From Gemmatimonadales bacterium UBA2960 (GTDB lineage: Bacteria; Gemmatimonadota; Gemmatimonadetes; Longimicrobiales; Gaopeijiaceae): a stretch of DNA of 62,121 nucleotides. The DNA lies in assembly GCA_002348465.1 (NCBI GenBank), contig DEBI01000035.1, forward strand, positions 1 to 62,121, read 5' to 3'. Positions 36,087 to 44,998 of this stretch are shown here, one piece after another (the stretch's first letter is position 1; each line of letters opens with the position of its first letter). The notes beneath the pieces were generated by a model, which saw only the letters and a program-made list of their open reading frames with translations, ran no database searches and was not told the origin of the DNA. A program made the position numbers and the translations under genes.

Positions 36087-36148
36087 GGCGTGACGATAGG
36101 CGCACGCTAGAATGGAGGTCAATCGCTTACTGTAACAATAGTCGTCGA

Positions 36149-36898
36149 ATGCCTGCACATCTTTTTGCTGAAATGACCTGGGAAGAGCTTCGCGACCTCG
36201 ATAAACGCTCAACCGTTGCGATAGTGCCCGTGGGTGCCGTAGAGGCACACGGTCCTCATTTGCCGGTTGGTACGGATGTAGTGATCGCCGAGGGCATGGC
36301 ACGAGCGTGTGCGGAAGAGCTTGAGGAGAGTGGCTTTACGGGGTTGGTTCTGCCGCCTTTATGGTACACCGCAGCGCCTTTCGCCGGTAACTTTCCAGGG
36401 ACGATTGGAGTCCAAGCAGACATGGTAACCGACCTGCTTATTCAGATCGCCACCTCGCTTAGGGAACAGGAAATCACTACGCTGGCTATCGCAAACGCCC
36501 ATCTCGATCCGGTCCATCTATCCTCTCTGCACCAAGCCGTAAAGAAGGCTCCAGAGGATACGAGAATTGTTTTTCTAGATCTGTCTCGGCGCCGAGTGGC
36601 GGCACGCCTTTCGGAAGAATTCCAGACGGGAGCATGCCATGCAGGCCAGTTCGAGGGCAGTATCGTGAGAGCAGAACGACCGGATCTCTTCCGGAAGGAT
36701 GTGGCGGCTAAGCTTGCCCCCAACCCTTCCTCATTGTCGTTAGCGATCCAAGAGGGCCATCAGAACTTTGAGGATGCGGGTGGGCCTCGTGCCTACTTCG
36801 GTTGGCCAGCGGAAGCAACAGCTGAAGAAGGTCGTGCTACTCTAGTTACGCTGGGACATCTTCTTGCGGAAGCAATCCTTGATGGAGAGATACTTTGA
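36149..36898 (+). CDS. creatininase family amidohydrolase, candidate N-formylkynurenine formamidase
   Basis: A 249-residue creatininase-fold protein. Metal ligands are visible: Glu32 and His34 in VEAHGPHLP, Asp43 in GTD, His118 in NAHLDPVH (normally GHGGN) and Glu169 in CHAGQFE. The fold hydrolyses cyclic amides and, in the archaeal pterin enzyme ArfB, a formamide. The gene opens the anthranilate operon, and the window lacks the usual KynB formamidase, so cleavage of N-formylkynurenine is a sensible guess; hydrolysis of a ring intermediate is the alternative. ATG 36149 is 62 bp from the divergent ligase start. The next gene overlaps by 4 bp (TTGA). Confidence 0.8.
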   Translation: MPAHLFAEMTWEELRDLDKRSTVAIVPVGAVEAHGPHLPVGTDVVIAEGMARACAEELEESGFTGLVLPPLWYTAAPFAGNFPGTIGVQADMVTDLLIQIATSLREQEITTLAIANAHLDPVHLSSLHQAVKKAPEDTRIVFLDLSRRRVAARLSEEFQTGACHAGQFEGSIVRAERPDLFRKDVAAKLAPNPSSLSLAIQEGHQNFEDAGGPRAYFGWPAEATAEEGRATLVTLGHLLAEAILDGEIL

Positions 36899-37671
36899 AG
36901 GGGCTGGCTGGATATAGCGCGGTAATAACGGGGGCTGGCCGTGGAATCGGAGCCGCCGCTGCTACGGCGTTCGTGGAGGCCGGTGCGAAGGTCACTCTAG
37001 CTGCTCGGAGTGAGGATCAGATAGCCGATGTCGCCAAATCTCTTCAAGCTTCAGGTCACGAGGCGTTCTGCTTCCCTTGCGATGTTACTGACCCACTAGG
37101 GGTTCTTGATTTAGTCCGAGCTGCAAGAGAGGCAATGGGCCGAATCGATATTCTCGTCAATAACGCTGGCACTGCATCCTCTAATCCACTCGACCGGACC
37201 CCCCTCATCGAGTGGCAAAGGATTATGGATGTGAATGCCACAGGCACTTTCTTATGCACTCAGGCGGTGTGGGGAGGAATGTCTGATCAGTGCTGGGGCA
37301 GGGTTGTGAATGTTGCGTCGATTGCCGGACTTCGTGGCGGCAAATACATATCTGCTTACACTGCTGCCAAGCACGCTGTAGTGGGGTTCACCCGTGCGAT
37401 GGCCGAAGAGGCGGTGGGTTCCGGTATCACGGTAAACGCGGTTTGTCCGGGGTATGTTGATACGCCGTTAACAGATGAGACCATCTCTAGGGTTATGCAC
37501 CACACTGGAAAATCCAGGGAGGAGTCATTGAACTTGGTATTGGAAGAGGCCTCACAGGCTCGCTTGATTCATATGCATGAGGTGACTCGGGCGATTGTTC
37601 GATTGTGTAACGCGGGGTCCGATGCACCTAATGGCGAGCTTGTAGTCATCGACGGTTCGGATTTGGAATGA
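36895..37671 (+). CDS. SDR family oxidoreductase, probable 3-hydroxyacyl-CoA dehydrogenase
   Basis: A 258-residue short-chain dehydrogenase with TGAGRGIG, NNAG, and the Ser-Tyr-Lys set (VASIAG...YTAAK). It resembles FabG/3-hydroxyacyl-CoA dehydrogenases. The TTG start overlaps the creatininase stop (TTGA), and its end overlaps the RidA gene (ATGA). In the operon it would oxidise a 3-hydroxyacyl-CoA formed by the hydratase from the dearomatised ring; the exact substrate is inferred. Confidence 0.85.
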   Translation: MKGLAGYSAVITGAGRGIGAAAATAFVEAGAKVTLAARSEDQIADVAKSLQASGHEAFCFPCDVTDPLGVLDLVRAAREAMGRIDILVNNAGTASSNPLDRTPLIEWQRIMDVNATGTFLCTQAVWGGMSDQCWGRVVNVASIAGLRGGKYISAYTAAKHAVVGFTRAMAEEAVGSGITVNAVCPGYVDTPLTDETISRVMHHTGKSREESLNLVLEEASQARLIHMHEVTRAIVRLCNAGSDAPNGELVVIDGSDLE

Positions 37672-38081
37672 TGGACGAAAATTCTGGATGGGAAGGGGTC
37701 AACCCCAGTGAGCTAGGTCCACCCAAAGGATGGACGAACGGGATGCTAGCGCCGACCGGTGGCCGCATCCTTTTTGTAGCTGGTCAGGACGCTGCCACCG
37801 CGCAGGGCTCAGTCGTCGAAGAAGATTTCGTTCGCCAGTTTGAGATTGCTTTGGCTAAGACACTGTCCGTAGTGAGGGAAGCTGGAGGTGCAGCGGAGTC
37901 GATAGGACGAATGACCGTATTTGTGACCGATCTTGGAGCATATCGTGAAGGTCGTAAGGCGATTGGAGTGATATGGCGTGCTGAGATGGGCCGACACTAC
38001 CCGGCGATGTCTCTTGTTGAGGTGACGCGCTTGGTAGACCCTATCGCAAAAGTCGAAATCGAAGCCACGGCGGTGATTTGA
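37668..38081 (+). CDS. RidA family protein of the anthranilate operon
   Basis: A 137-residue Rid-family protein without a signal peptide. Segments such as LFVAGQDA, GRMTVFVTDLGAYREGRKAIG and KVEIEATAVI fit the trimeric Rid fold. The arginine that is essential in E. coli RidA is replaced by Met (YPAMSLVEV), while the later glutamate (VEIE) is kept. 2-Amino-5-oxocyclohex-1-ene-carboxyl-CoA, the product of the monooxygenase/reductase, is an enamine, so a Rid protein here could release its ammonia. The Azoarcus cluster also includes a putative translation inhibitor, an old name for this family. ATG overlaps TGA at both ends. Confidence 0.86.
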   Translation: MMDENSGWEGVNPSELGPPKGWTNGMLAPTGGRILFVAGQDAATAQGSVVEEDFVRQFEIALAKTLSVVREAGGAAESIGRMTVFVTDLGAYREGRKAIGVIWRAEMGRHYPAMSLVEVTRLVDPIAKVEIEATAVI

Positions 38082-38878
38082 TGTTCGAGCCCAAGTCGTT
38101 CGAGTATGTGTTGGATGTAGCAACGGGTGTCGCAACGATAACTCTCAACAGACCGGAGCGACTTAATGCGTTGACGTTTGAAGCGTACGACGAGCTTCGG
38201 CGTGCTTTCCGAGTGCTGAGCGACGAAGAGGATGCGCGTGTCGTCGTAATAACGGGTGCTGGTCGTGGGTTCTGCTCCGGAGGGGATGTCGAGGACATAA
38301 TTGGTCGACTATTCGAGAGGGACATGCGCGGCTTGCTCGAGTTCACGCGGATGACCTGTGACCTAATCCTGGCTATGCGGCGATGTCGGAAACCTGTGAT
38401 AGGAGCACTCAATGGGACGGTCGCGGGTGCCGGAGCGGTGATAGCCACCGCTTGTGACATCCGCATCGGCGCGGAATCAGCCAAGATCGCCTATCTCTTC
38501 ACTCGTGTGGGCCTCTCGGGAGCCGATATGGGAGCGGCGTGGATGCTTCCGCGTATTGTCGGATTAGGTAAAGCCAGCGAGTTGCTGATGACAGGAGATT
38601 TCATTAGCGCTGAAGAAGCACACCGGGTAGGTCTTTACAATAAAGTCGTTCCGGATGGCGAGGCCCTGCAGTCGGCCACGGAGCTTGCCGAGAAGCTTGC
38701 GGGAGGTCCGGCTTTCGCGCTTGAAATCACTAAGGATGCTTTGAATCGCGAAGCAAGCATGGACCTAGCGAGTGCGCTTGAGTCTGAGGCGCAGATACAG
38801 GCAGCTCTGATGCTGCACCCGGACTTTCGCGAATCCTATGACGCCTTCGTTGAAAAACGAGACCCCCACTTTCTCTGA
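38081..38878 (+). CDS. enoyl-CoA hydratase/isomerase family protein
   Basis: A 265-residue crotonase-fold protein. The oxyanion-hole segments RLNALTFEAYDEL and GRGFCSGGD are present, followed by ALNGTVAGAGAVIATACDIRIGAESAKI. The active-site region GLSGADMGAAWMLPRIVG has Asp rather than the usual Glu, as in some ring hydrolases of this fold, so hydration or ring cleavage are both possible. ATG 38081 overlaps the RidA stop (TGATG). It probably acts after the monooxygenase/reductase in the beta-oxidation-like part. Confidence 0.88.
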   Translation: MFEPKSFEYVLDVATGVATITLNRPERLNALTFEAYDELRRAFRVLSDEEDARVVVITGAGRGFCSGGDVEDIIGRLFERDMRGLLEFTRMTCDLILAMRRCRKPVIGALNGTVAGAGAVIATACDIRIGAESAKIAYLFTRVGLSGADMGAAWMLPRIVGLGKASELLMTGDFISAEEAHRVGLYNKVVPDGEALQSATELAEKLAGGPAFALEITKDALNREASMDLASALESEAQIQAALMLHPDFRESYDAFVEKRDPHFL

Positions 38879-38898
38879 CGAGCTACGGAGCGGTCTAC

Positions 38899-40062
38899 AT
38901 GTCAGATACTCATACGGTCCGAGCTTTCTTGGAGAGCGGACATCATTCGTGGGCGGTCGAAGTGTCAACGTTTGCGTCGCGGACTCTTCTTGGGCGTCAC
39001 CCTCCTGAGACAGATGAGGCTGGCCGCATGGAGGCACGTGAGCTCCTTGGGCTAATGGGGAAGGCAGGGCTTTACGCACCGATTGGGAACCGGGATCTGA
39101 GAGGAGCATGCCTGACACGTGAAACCATTGCGTCAGCTTCACCTCTAGCCGATGCGGTATGGGCCTTACAGGGGTTAGGCATAACACCGTTGCTGATTGC
39201 CGGGACCGATGCGCAGCAGGCGCAATGGGCCGGTCCGGCTCTTCAAGGTGCTCTGATGGGTGGTTTTGCGATCACGGAGCCTGAATCTGGATCTGATGTG
39301 GCTTCGGTAAAGACAAGTGCGAAAAGGGATGGTGACACATGGGTGATCAACGGCCATAAGTGGTATATAAGTAACGCTGGAATCGCAGACTTTTACATTG
39401 TTTTCGCCTCGACTGATCCGGATAAAGGGAGTCGAGGTCTGAGTGCGTTTCTGGTTCCTGCAGAAGCCGAGGGTCTACGTTTTGCGGGTGCGCAGGTGAT
39501 GAGCGCACCGCATCCTCTCGGAGAACTGGTCTTCGAAGAATGTCGGATTCCGTCCGGTCACCTAGTGGGGGAAGAAGGACGTGGCTTTATGCTCGCGATG
39601 GCGACCCTTGATCAACTGCGGCCTACGGTTGGGGCCGCTGCCTGTGGTATGGCCGAACGAGCTATGCAAGAGGCCTTGAGCCATTCTCTCAAGCGAGAGC
39701 AGTTTGGAAAACCGTTAGCAGAATTCCAGCTGATTCAAGAGAAGCTCGGGAGGATGGCGATAGAACTCGCCGCGTCGAGAATGCTTGTGTACCGGGCAGC
39801 GTTTGAGAAAGACAAAGGCCAAGAACGTATTTCGGTGGAGGCCGCTATGGCGAAGGCATACGCTACAGAGGCAGCTCAGCGCATAATTGACGAAGCGGTT
39901 CAGATACTGGGAGGACGAGGTGTGATGGCCGAGCACATTGTTGATCTCCTTTACCGATCGGTCCGTGCGCTCCGGATATATGAGGGCACCACTGAGATCC
40001 AGCACCTAATTGTTGCCGGCCATATGGTGGCCGATGCAAGAGAGATGCTGGAGGAGGGATGA
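38899..40062 (+). CDS. acyl-CoA dehydrogenase family protein
   Basis: A 387-residue flavoprotein with the acyl-CoA dehydrogenase signature GGFAITEPESGSDVASVKTSAKRDG, the KWYISNAG loop, the REQFGKPLAEFQLIQEKLG segment, QILGGRGVM and the C-terminal catalytic-region RIYEGTTEIQHLIVAGHM. It would introduce a double bond into an alicyclic or ring-opened CoA ester made from 2-aminobenzoyl-CoA. It starts 20 bp after the hydratase gene and ends 1 bp before the monooxygenase/reductase start codon. Confidence 0.92.
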   Translation: MSDTHTVRAFLESGHHSWAVEVSTFASRTLLGRHPPETDEAGRMEARELLGLMGKAGLYAPIGNRDLRGACLTRETIASASPLADAVWALQGLGITPLLIAGTDAQQAQWAGPALQGALMGGFAITEPESGSDVASVKTSAKRDGDTWVINGHKWYISNAGIADFYIVFASTDPDKGSRGLSAFLVPAEAEGLRFAGAQVMSAPHPLGELVFEECRIPSGHLVGEEGRGFMLAMATLDQLRPTVGAAACGMAERAMQEALSHSLKREQFGKPLAEFQLIQEKLGRMAIELAASRMLVYRAAFEKDKGQERISVEAAMAKAYATEAAQRIIDEAVQILGGRGVMAEHIVDLLYRSVRALRIYEGTTEIQHLIVAGHMVADAREMLEEG

Positions 40063-40063
40063 G

Positions 40064-42394
40064 GTGAAGATCCTCGTAGTAGGAGGAGGACCGGCCGGGC
40101 TTTATTTCGGAATCTTGATGAAACGCCTTGATCCGGGGCATAAAGTCGTCGTTCTTGAGCGGAACCGGCCTGACGATACGTTCGGGTTTGGGGTTGTCTT
40201 CAGTGACAAGACAATCGGTGAAGTGGAGGAGGCGGATCCTCAAACGTATCAAGCGATCACCGACCACTTCATTCACTGGGACGATATCGACGTGCACTAC
40301 GGCGGCGAGATTGTGCGGTCGACAGGTCACGGATTTTCAGGATTAAGCCGGCAGACCCTCCTGAGTGTTCTTCAAGAGCAAGCGCTAGCTCTCGGCATTG
40401 ATATTCGTTTTGAGTCTGAATTTTCTGGCCTTGGACCTCAACAGTCAGTCGAGTGCATTACCCGAGATGGCGAAACGGAATTCGTCTCGGCGAATCCTGA
40501 AGATTACGATCTAGTCATCGGTTCCGACGGGGTCAATTCGACTCTTCGTAATGATTGGTCTGAGCACTTTCAGCCAACTTTCGATTGGCGCCCGAATCGC
40601 TTCGTGTGGCTCGGAACGACTAAGCCATTTCCGGCTTTCACTTTTCATTTTCGTGAAAACGATCACGGGTTATGGCGGGTGCACGCGTACCAATACGAGC
40701 CGGGGCTCTCAACATTTATTGTTGAATGTACGGAAGAGGCTTGGAAGTCCGCTGGAATGGATCAGGCAACGGAAGAAGAGACACTGGCGTACTGTGAAGC
40801 GTTGTTTGCGAAGGAACTCGAAGGACATCAACTGACGCCGAATCGCTCTGTCTGGAGGAGCTTCCCAACAATTCAGTGCAAGAAGTGGCATCACGAGAAC
40901 GTGGTGTTACTTGGGGACGCCGCGCACACGGCTCACTTTTCGATTGGCTCGGGTACGAGATTGGGCATGCTTGATGGTATTGCGCTCCGGGACGCGTTGA
41001 AAGACAGCGACTCGATCCAGAAAGCTCTTCAGGACTATGAGACTGACCGTCGGCCGCCGGTGGAATCTCTGCAACGTGCCGCGCAAGCAAGTCTCGAATG
41101 GTTCGAGGCAACCGAGCGCTACATGGATCTGGATCCTGCTCAATTCACCTTTACGCTCCTTACCAGAAGCCTGAGAATCACCCATGAAGATCTCAGAGCG
41201 CGGGACCCACAGTTTCTAGCTCGGGTTGATGAGTTTGTTGCGTCAGAGTCAGAGCGCCAGTCGGGACAAGCAGTACCACTCGGTCCTGCGCCTCCGCCCA
41301 TGTTCACGCCTTTCAGACTGCGGGACATGGTTCTACCCAATCGGGTCGTCGTGTCACCGATGTGTCAGTACACTGCGCAGGACGGTCTTGTAGGAGACTG
41401 GCACCTCCAGCACTTAGGGAGCCGTGCGATAGGTGGAGCGGGGCTTGTTTTCGCTGAAATGACGGACGTTTCATCTGAGGGACGGATTTCTCCAGGGTGT
41501 GCAGGTCTTTACAGGCCTGAACATGTGGACGCTTGGGGTCGGATCGTCGATTTCGTTCATGAGCAGACCCCGGCGAAGATCGCGATGCAGCTGGGACATG
41601 CCGGTCGCAAAGGCTCTACCAAGAACCCTTGGCAAGGAGATAGTGAGCCCTTGGAAGAGGGCAATTGGGACCTGGTTTCGGCGTCACCAATTCCGTATTT
41701 CCCGGAACTCAGTCAGACACCCCGTGAAATGTCACGGTTAGATATGGATGATGCGATCTCAGACTACGTGAGAGCGACCGGATATGCTGCTGATTCCGGC
41801 TTCGATCTACTAGAGATACACATGGCTCATGGGTACTTGCTGGCTTCGTTTCTGTCGCCGCTAACCAACAAGCGGTGTGACGAATATGGTGGCTCATTAG
41901 AAAATCGCATGCGTTTCCCGCTCGAGGTCTTCGACGCGTGTCGTGCAAATTGGCCGGACGCAAAACCTATGAGCGTCCGGCTGAGTGCGGTCGACTGGGC
42001 TCCTGGGGGGATTGAGCCCGCTGACACCGTTGAAATCGCTCGGCTTTTGAAGGAACATAAGTGCGACGTGATCGACGTTTCATCCGGGCAGACGGTTCCT
42101 CACCAAGAGCCTCGTTATGGCCGTCTGTATCAGACTCCTTTTGCCGATCAGGTTCGTCACGAGGTAGGCATGGCAACCATGGCTGTGGGCAACATTTCGT
42201 CTTGGATGGATGTGAACACTATCGTCGCGGCAGGCCGGGCAGATCTGTGCATGATCGCAAGAGCACACCTTTTTGATCCGTATTGGACGCGGCATGCCGC
42301 CCATATGCTGGGGTATCAGCTCGATTGGCCAAATCAATACAAGTCGGTTGCGCGCTACACGCCTAGGTTCGAATTCCATTTTGGTGGTGAATAG
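40064..42394 (+). CDS. bifunctional FAD monooxygenase / old-yellow-enzyme reductase, probable 2-aminobenzoyl-CoA monooxygenase/reductase
   Basis: A 776-residue fusion of two flavoproteins. Residues about 1-400 are a class A flavin monooxygenase (VVGGGPAG at 6-12, GSDGVNS near 155, GDAAHTAH at 284-291). Residues about 413-776 are an old-yellow-enzyme TIM barrel (FTPFRLRDMVLPNRVVVSPMCQYT, QLGHAGRKGS, MAHGYLLASFLSPLTNKR). This order and size match the Azoarcus evansii enzyme that hydroxylates and reduces 2-aminobenzoyl-CoA to 2-amino-5-oxocyclohex-1-ene-carboxyl-CoA. Salicylyl-CoA 5-hydroxylase fusions look similar and remain an alternative. GTG 40064 is chosen, with GGAGG just upstream. Confidence 0.9.
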   Translation: MKILVVGGGPAGLYFGILMKRLDPGHKVVVLERNRPDDTFGFGVVFSDKTIGEVEEADPQTYQAITDHFIHWDDIDVHYGGEIVRSTGHGFSGLSRQTLLSVLQEQALALGIDIRFESEFSGLGPQQSVECITRDGETEFVSANPEDYDLVIGSDGVNSTLRNDWSEHFQPTFDWRPNRFVWLGTTKPFPAFTFHFRENDHGLWRVHAYQYEPGLSTFIVECTEEAWKSAGMDQATEEETLAYCEALFAKELEGHQLTPNRSVWRSFPTIQCKKWHHENVVLLGDAAHTAHFSIGSGTRLGMLDGIALRDALKDSDSIQKALQDYETDRRPPVESLQRAAQASLEWFEATERYMDLDPAQFTFTLLTRSLRITHEDLRARDPQFLARVDEFVASESERQSGQAVPLGPAPPPMFTPFRLRDMVLPNRVVVSPMCQYTAQDGLVGDWHLQHLGSRAIGGAGLVFAEMTDVSSEGRISPGCAGLYRPEHVDAWGRIVDFVHEQTPAKIAMQLGHAGRKGSTKNPWQGDSEPLEEGNWDLVSASPIPYFPELSQTPREMSRLDMDDAISDYVRATGYAADSGFDLLEIHMAHGYLLASFLSPLTNKRCDEYGGSLENRMRFPLEVFDACRANWPDAKPMSVRLSAVDWAPGGIEPADTVEIARLLKEHKCDVIDVSSGQTVPHQEPRYGRLYQTPFADQVRHEVGMATMAVGNISSWMDVNTIVAAGRADLCMIARAHLFDPYWTRHAAHMLGYQLDWPNQYKSVARYTPRFEFHFGGE

Positions 42395-42555
42395 ACATAG
42401 GTGTGTACCTTGGTGGGAGTGCGGACGACCCGAGCGCATCAATTGAGCTCTATCATGCATATTCAAATCCGATGGTCTAGTCACAACTTTCGCTCTCGTG
42501 TGGTTATGACCTGTAATCAGGCTTTTGTTCGGCCGTTCTCATTTTAAGGAGGCCT

Positions 42556-43341
42556 ATGTCTGAGGCTGTGACGTACGGACAGTATCTAAATATTGATGAA
42601 CTCCTGAGCCTGCAGGAGCCGCGGGACGATGTCGAGCATGATGAGATGTTGTTCATTGTGATCCATCAAGTTTATGAACTCTGGTTCAAGGTCGTTCTCC
42701 ACGAAGTCGATTACTGTCAGAGGTTGCTTCAGGAGGGTGATACCTCGCGAGCGCAGCACACCCTGAAGCGTGTCCTGACGATTCTGAAGGTCCTTGTTCA
42801 CCAGCTCGATGTTCTGGAGACTATGACCCCGACTGAGTTCTTAACCTTCCGGGAGCACCTTGATCGAGCGTCAGGATTCCAGAGCGATCAGTTCCGAGCG
42901 CTGGAATTCATACTCGGAAGGAAGTCACGGGCTTCCGTCGACCGCTTTCCAGAGGGGTCTCGCGCAAGAGACATGCTCGAAGTCCGGTGGTCAGAACCGA
43001 CGCTCTGGGATTCCGTTCTGGAATACTTGGCGGGACAAGGGTATGAGCTGCCTGAAGGTCAGCTGACGCGAGATGTCACCTCACCGATAGAACCGTCGAA
43101 GGAGCTTCAGTCTGTGCTAGTAGATGTGTACAAGAACGACTCGCGGAATGTGGAGCTTTGCGAACGCTTGGTGGATTTAGATGAGGGCTTTCAGGAGTGG
43201 CGATACCGGCACGTGAAGATGGTTGAGCGTACAATCGGATCGAAGCAGGGTACTGGTGGTTCGGCCGGCTCCGCATATCTGCACACAACCTTGAATCGCC
43301 CGTTTTTCCCGGATCTTTGGGAGATCCGGTCACAGCTCTGA
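42556..43341 (+). CDS. kynA: tryptophan 2,3-dioxygenase
   Basis: A 261-residue heme dioxygenase that opens the indole ring of tryptophan to N-formylkynurenine. Family segments are clear: YGQYLNIDELL, MLFIVIHQVYELWFK (distal-site region with His), RASGFQSDQFRALEF and the C-terminal RHVKMVERTIGSKQGTGGSAGSAYL, which includes the proximal heme histidine. ATG 42556 follows AAGGAGG. It lies 161 bp after the monooxygenase/reductase gene, a gap long enough for its own promoter, and 3 bp before the kynureninase gene. Confidence 0.96.
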   Translation: MSEAVTYGQYLNIDELLSLQEPRDDVEHDEMLFIVIHQVYELWFKVVLHEVDYCQRLLQEGDTSRAQHTLKRVLTILKVLVHQLDVLETMTPTEFLTFREHLDRASGFQSDQFRALEFILGRKSRASVDRFPEGSRARDMLEVRWSEPTLWDSVLEYLAGQGYELPEGQLTRDVTSPIEPSKELQSVLVDVYKNDSRNVELCERLVDLDEGFQEWRYRHVKMVERTIGSKQGTGGSAGSAYLHTTLNRPFFPDLWEIRSQL

Positions 43342-43344
43342 GAT

Positions 43345-44529
43345 ATGAACGACGTGCTTGATCGGTTTGAACACCCGACTCCGCTCTCGGCTCACTACAC
43401 TCATTTCGATGTAGCGAACCGACTTTTTCTAACTGGCCACTCTCATCAGGCGTGGCCAGACGTTGCGTTAGAAGGACAAAGACAAGCCTGGCTCGATGCA
43501 GCGGAGATGGTGGATGGGAAGTGGAGTGTGGTGGCAGAGAAAGTTGAGCAGGTGGCGGAAGGCTACCGTGCTCTGATGAGCGATTGTTCTGGGGATATAA
43601 CCCTAGATACCAATACGCATGCGCTCGTGGCTCGCTTTTTGTCCGCGCTCCCGTTGAGGGAGCGTCCTCGCATCGTAACCACGGACGGAGAGTTCCATTC
43701 GATTCGCCGTCAGCTTGATCGACTGGCTGAGTCGGGTCTGGATATCGTCAAAGTGCCAGCAGAACCGGTGGGCGATCTGGCAGAGCGGCTAGCGGCCCAG
43801 ATAGATGATCGGACAGCATGTGTTATGGTTTCGTCTGTACTGTTTGGGACTGGCTTGATCGTGCCTGACCTCCCAGTTGTGGCCGAAGCGTGCACGCGGC
43901 ATGGATCTGAGCTCTTAGTGGACTCGTATCACTCACTAGGGGCCGTTCCGTTCCCAATGGAGGGTATTGAGGGAGCATTTGTAGTGGGTGGTGGCTACAA
44001 GTATCTCCAGCTTGGGGAGGGCAATTGTGCCCTGCGTGTGCCCCCAGATTGTCGGATGCGACCTGTATTGACCGGTTGGTTTTCTGAATTTGCGGAACTG
44101 GCGGATGAGCAAATTCTGGGTGAGGTGCAATATGGTGCTGGTGCGGCCCGCTTTGCGGGCTCCACTTACGATCCGACCTCACAGTACAGAGCTGCGGCTG
44201 TTATGGACTTCTTTCGTGCCCAAGGGCTTACTGCGGAGCGTCTCCGAAAGATTAGTCAGCATCAAGTAGGGCTGCTATGCGAGGAGTTTCTGGCCCTCGG
44301 TCTAGATCCTGAGATAGCCCAACTCAAGTCGGAGGTATCCTTGGAGGAGCGTGGTGGTTTTCTTGCTCTAGAGTGCGCGGATGCAGGAGGTTTGTTCGAA
44401 GGGTTACTCGGCCGCGGAGTGCGGACCGACTACCGGGCGAATATTTTACGGTTTGGTCCAGCTCCGTACCTGAGTGACAGGCAGCTTAGGGACTCGATTG
44501 GGTTGCTAGGAGAAGTGGCTAGGGATTAG
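43345..44529 (+). CDS. kynU: kynureninase
   Basis: A 394-residue PLP enzyme of the class V aminotransferase fold. The PLP lysine is Lys219 in VVGGGYKYLQLGEGNC, and the D-x-x-H pair (Asp193, His196 in VDSYHSLG) binds the cofactor. It would cleave kynurenine to anthranilate and alanine. The sequence is fairly far from classical kynureninases, but its position 3 bp after kynA and next to anthranilate-CoA genes supports the call. Another class V lyase acting on a related amino acid is less likely. Confidence 0.85.
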   Translation: MNDVLDRFEHPTPLSAHYTHFDVANRLFLTGHSHQAWPDVALEGQRQAWLDAAEMVDGKWSVVAEKVEQVAEGYRALMSDCSGDITLDTNTHALVARFLSALPLRERPRIVTTDGEFHSIRRQLDRLAESGLDIVKVPAEPVGDLAERLAAQIDDRTACVMVSSVLFGTGLIVPDLPVVAEACTRHGSELLVDSYHSLGAVPFPMEGIEGAFVVGGGYKYLQLGEGNCALRVPPDCRMRPVLTGWFSEFAELADEQILGEVQYGAGAARFAGSTYDPTSQYRAAAVMDFFRAQGLTAERLRKISQHQVGLLCEEFLALGLDPEIAQLKSEVSLEERGGFLALECADAGGLFEGLLGRGVRTDYRANILRFGPAPYLSDRQLRDSIGLLGEVARD

Positions 44530-44548
44530 CCGAACTCTTAGGAATCGG

Positions 44549-44998
44549 TCAGTCACTTGACTCTGGACCGATAGAGGCCTCATCGCCGACACACAACCGC
44601 CCGTCATTCAGGACTACCCCGTACGCGCCTCCATTCCAGCTAGGGTCGAGAGCCGCGGTAAGGCCTGGGACCTGAGCGTCCATCTTTCCGCACGGACGTG
44701 TCTCTCCGTGCAGTCGTATTCTCACTTCCCCCAACGTTAGGATCTGACCACTAGTGTTCTCTAGTCGGATGCCACTCACCATTACGTTTGCGCGGCGCAT
44801 ATATGGCTCCACCTCTGGAAGATCCTTCATGATGCTTTCGAAGACCTCCTTCTCAATCACGCTGACTTGTCTCTTTGAACGCCCGAAGTTGGCGTCGGAG
44901 CTTATTCCTTTTCCTTCAATCAACATCAGCTCCTCAGTCCGATCCATTGGACCGTTGTGCGCTCTCTTGGTCCACAGTGCTTCGACTCTTCCGCTCAC
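44549..44998 (-). CDS. MOSC domain-containing protein
   Basis: A 149-residue single MOSC domain (molybdenum cofactor sulfurase C-terminal), related to YiiM. Typical segments are KGISSDANFGRSKRQVSVIEKE, RRANVMVSGIRLEN and the conserved cysteine in GETRPCGKMD. Such proteins reduce hydroxylaminopurines or carry sulfur for molybdoenzymes; the role here is unknown. The GTG start overlaps the cupin stop (GTGA). It converges with the kynureninase gene, 19 bp away. Confidence 0.88.
   Translation of the reverse strand: MSGRVEALWTKRAHNGPMDRTEELMLIEGKGISSDANFGRSKRQVSVIEKEVFESIMKDLPEVEPYMRRANVMVSGIRLENTSGQILTLGEVRIRLHGETRPCGKMDAQVPGLTAALDPSWNGGAYGVVLNDGRLCVGDEASIGPESSD

Noticed and set aside
36087..36302. 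N-terminal extension of the aryl-CoA ligase
   Set aside because: It runs into the divergent creatininase gene, has no family match and no ribosome-binding site; the ATG at 36086 suits the family.
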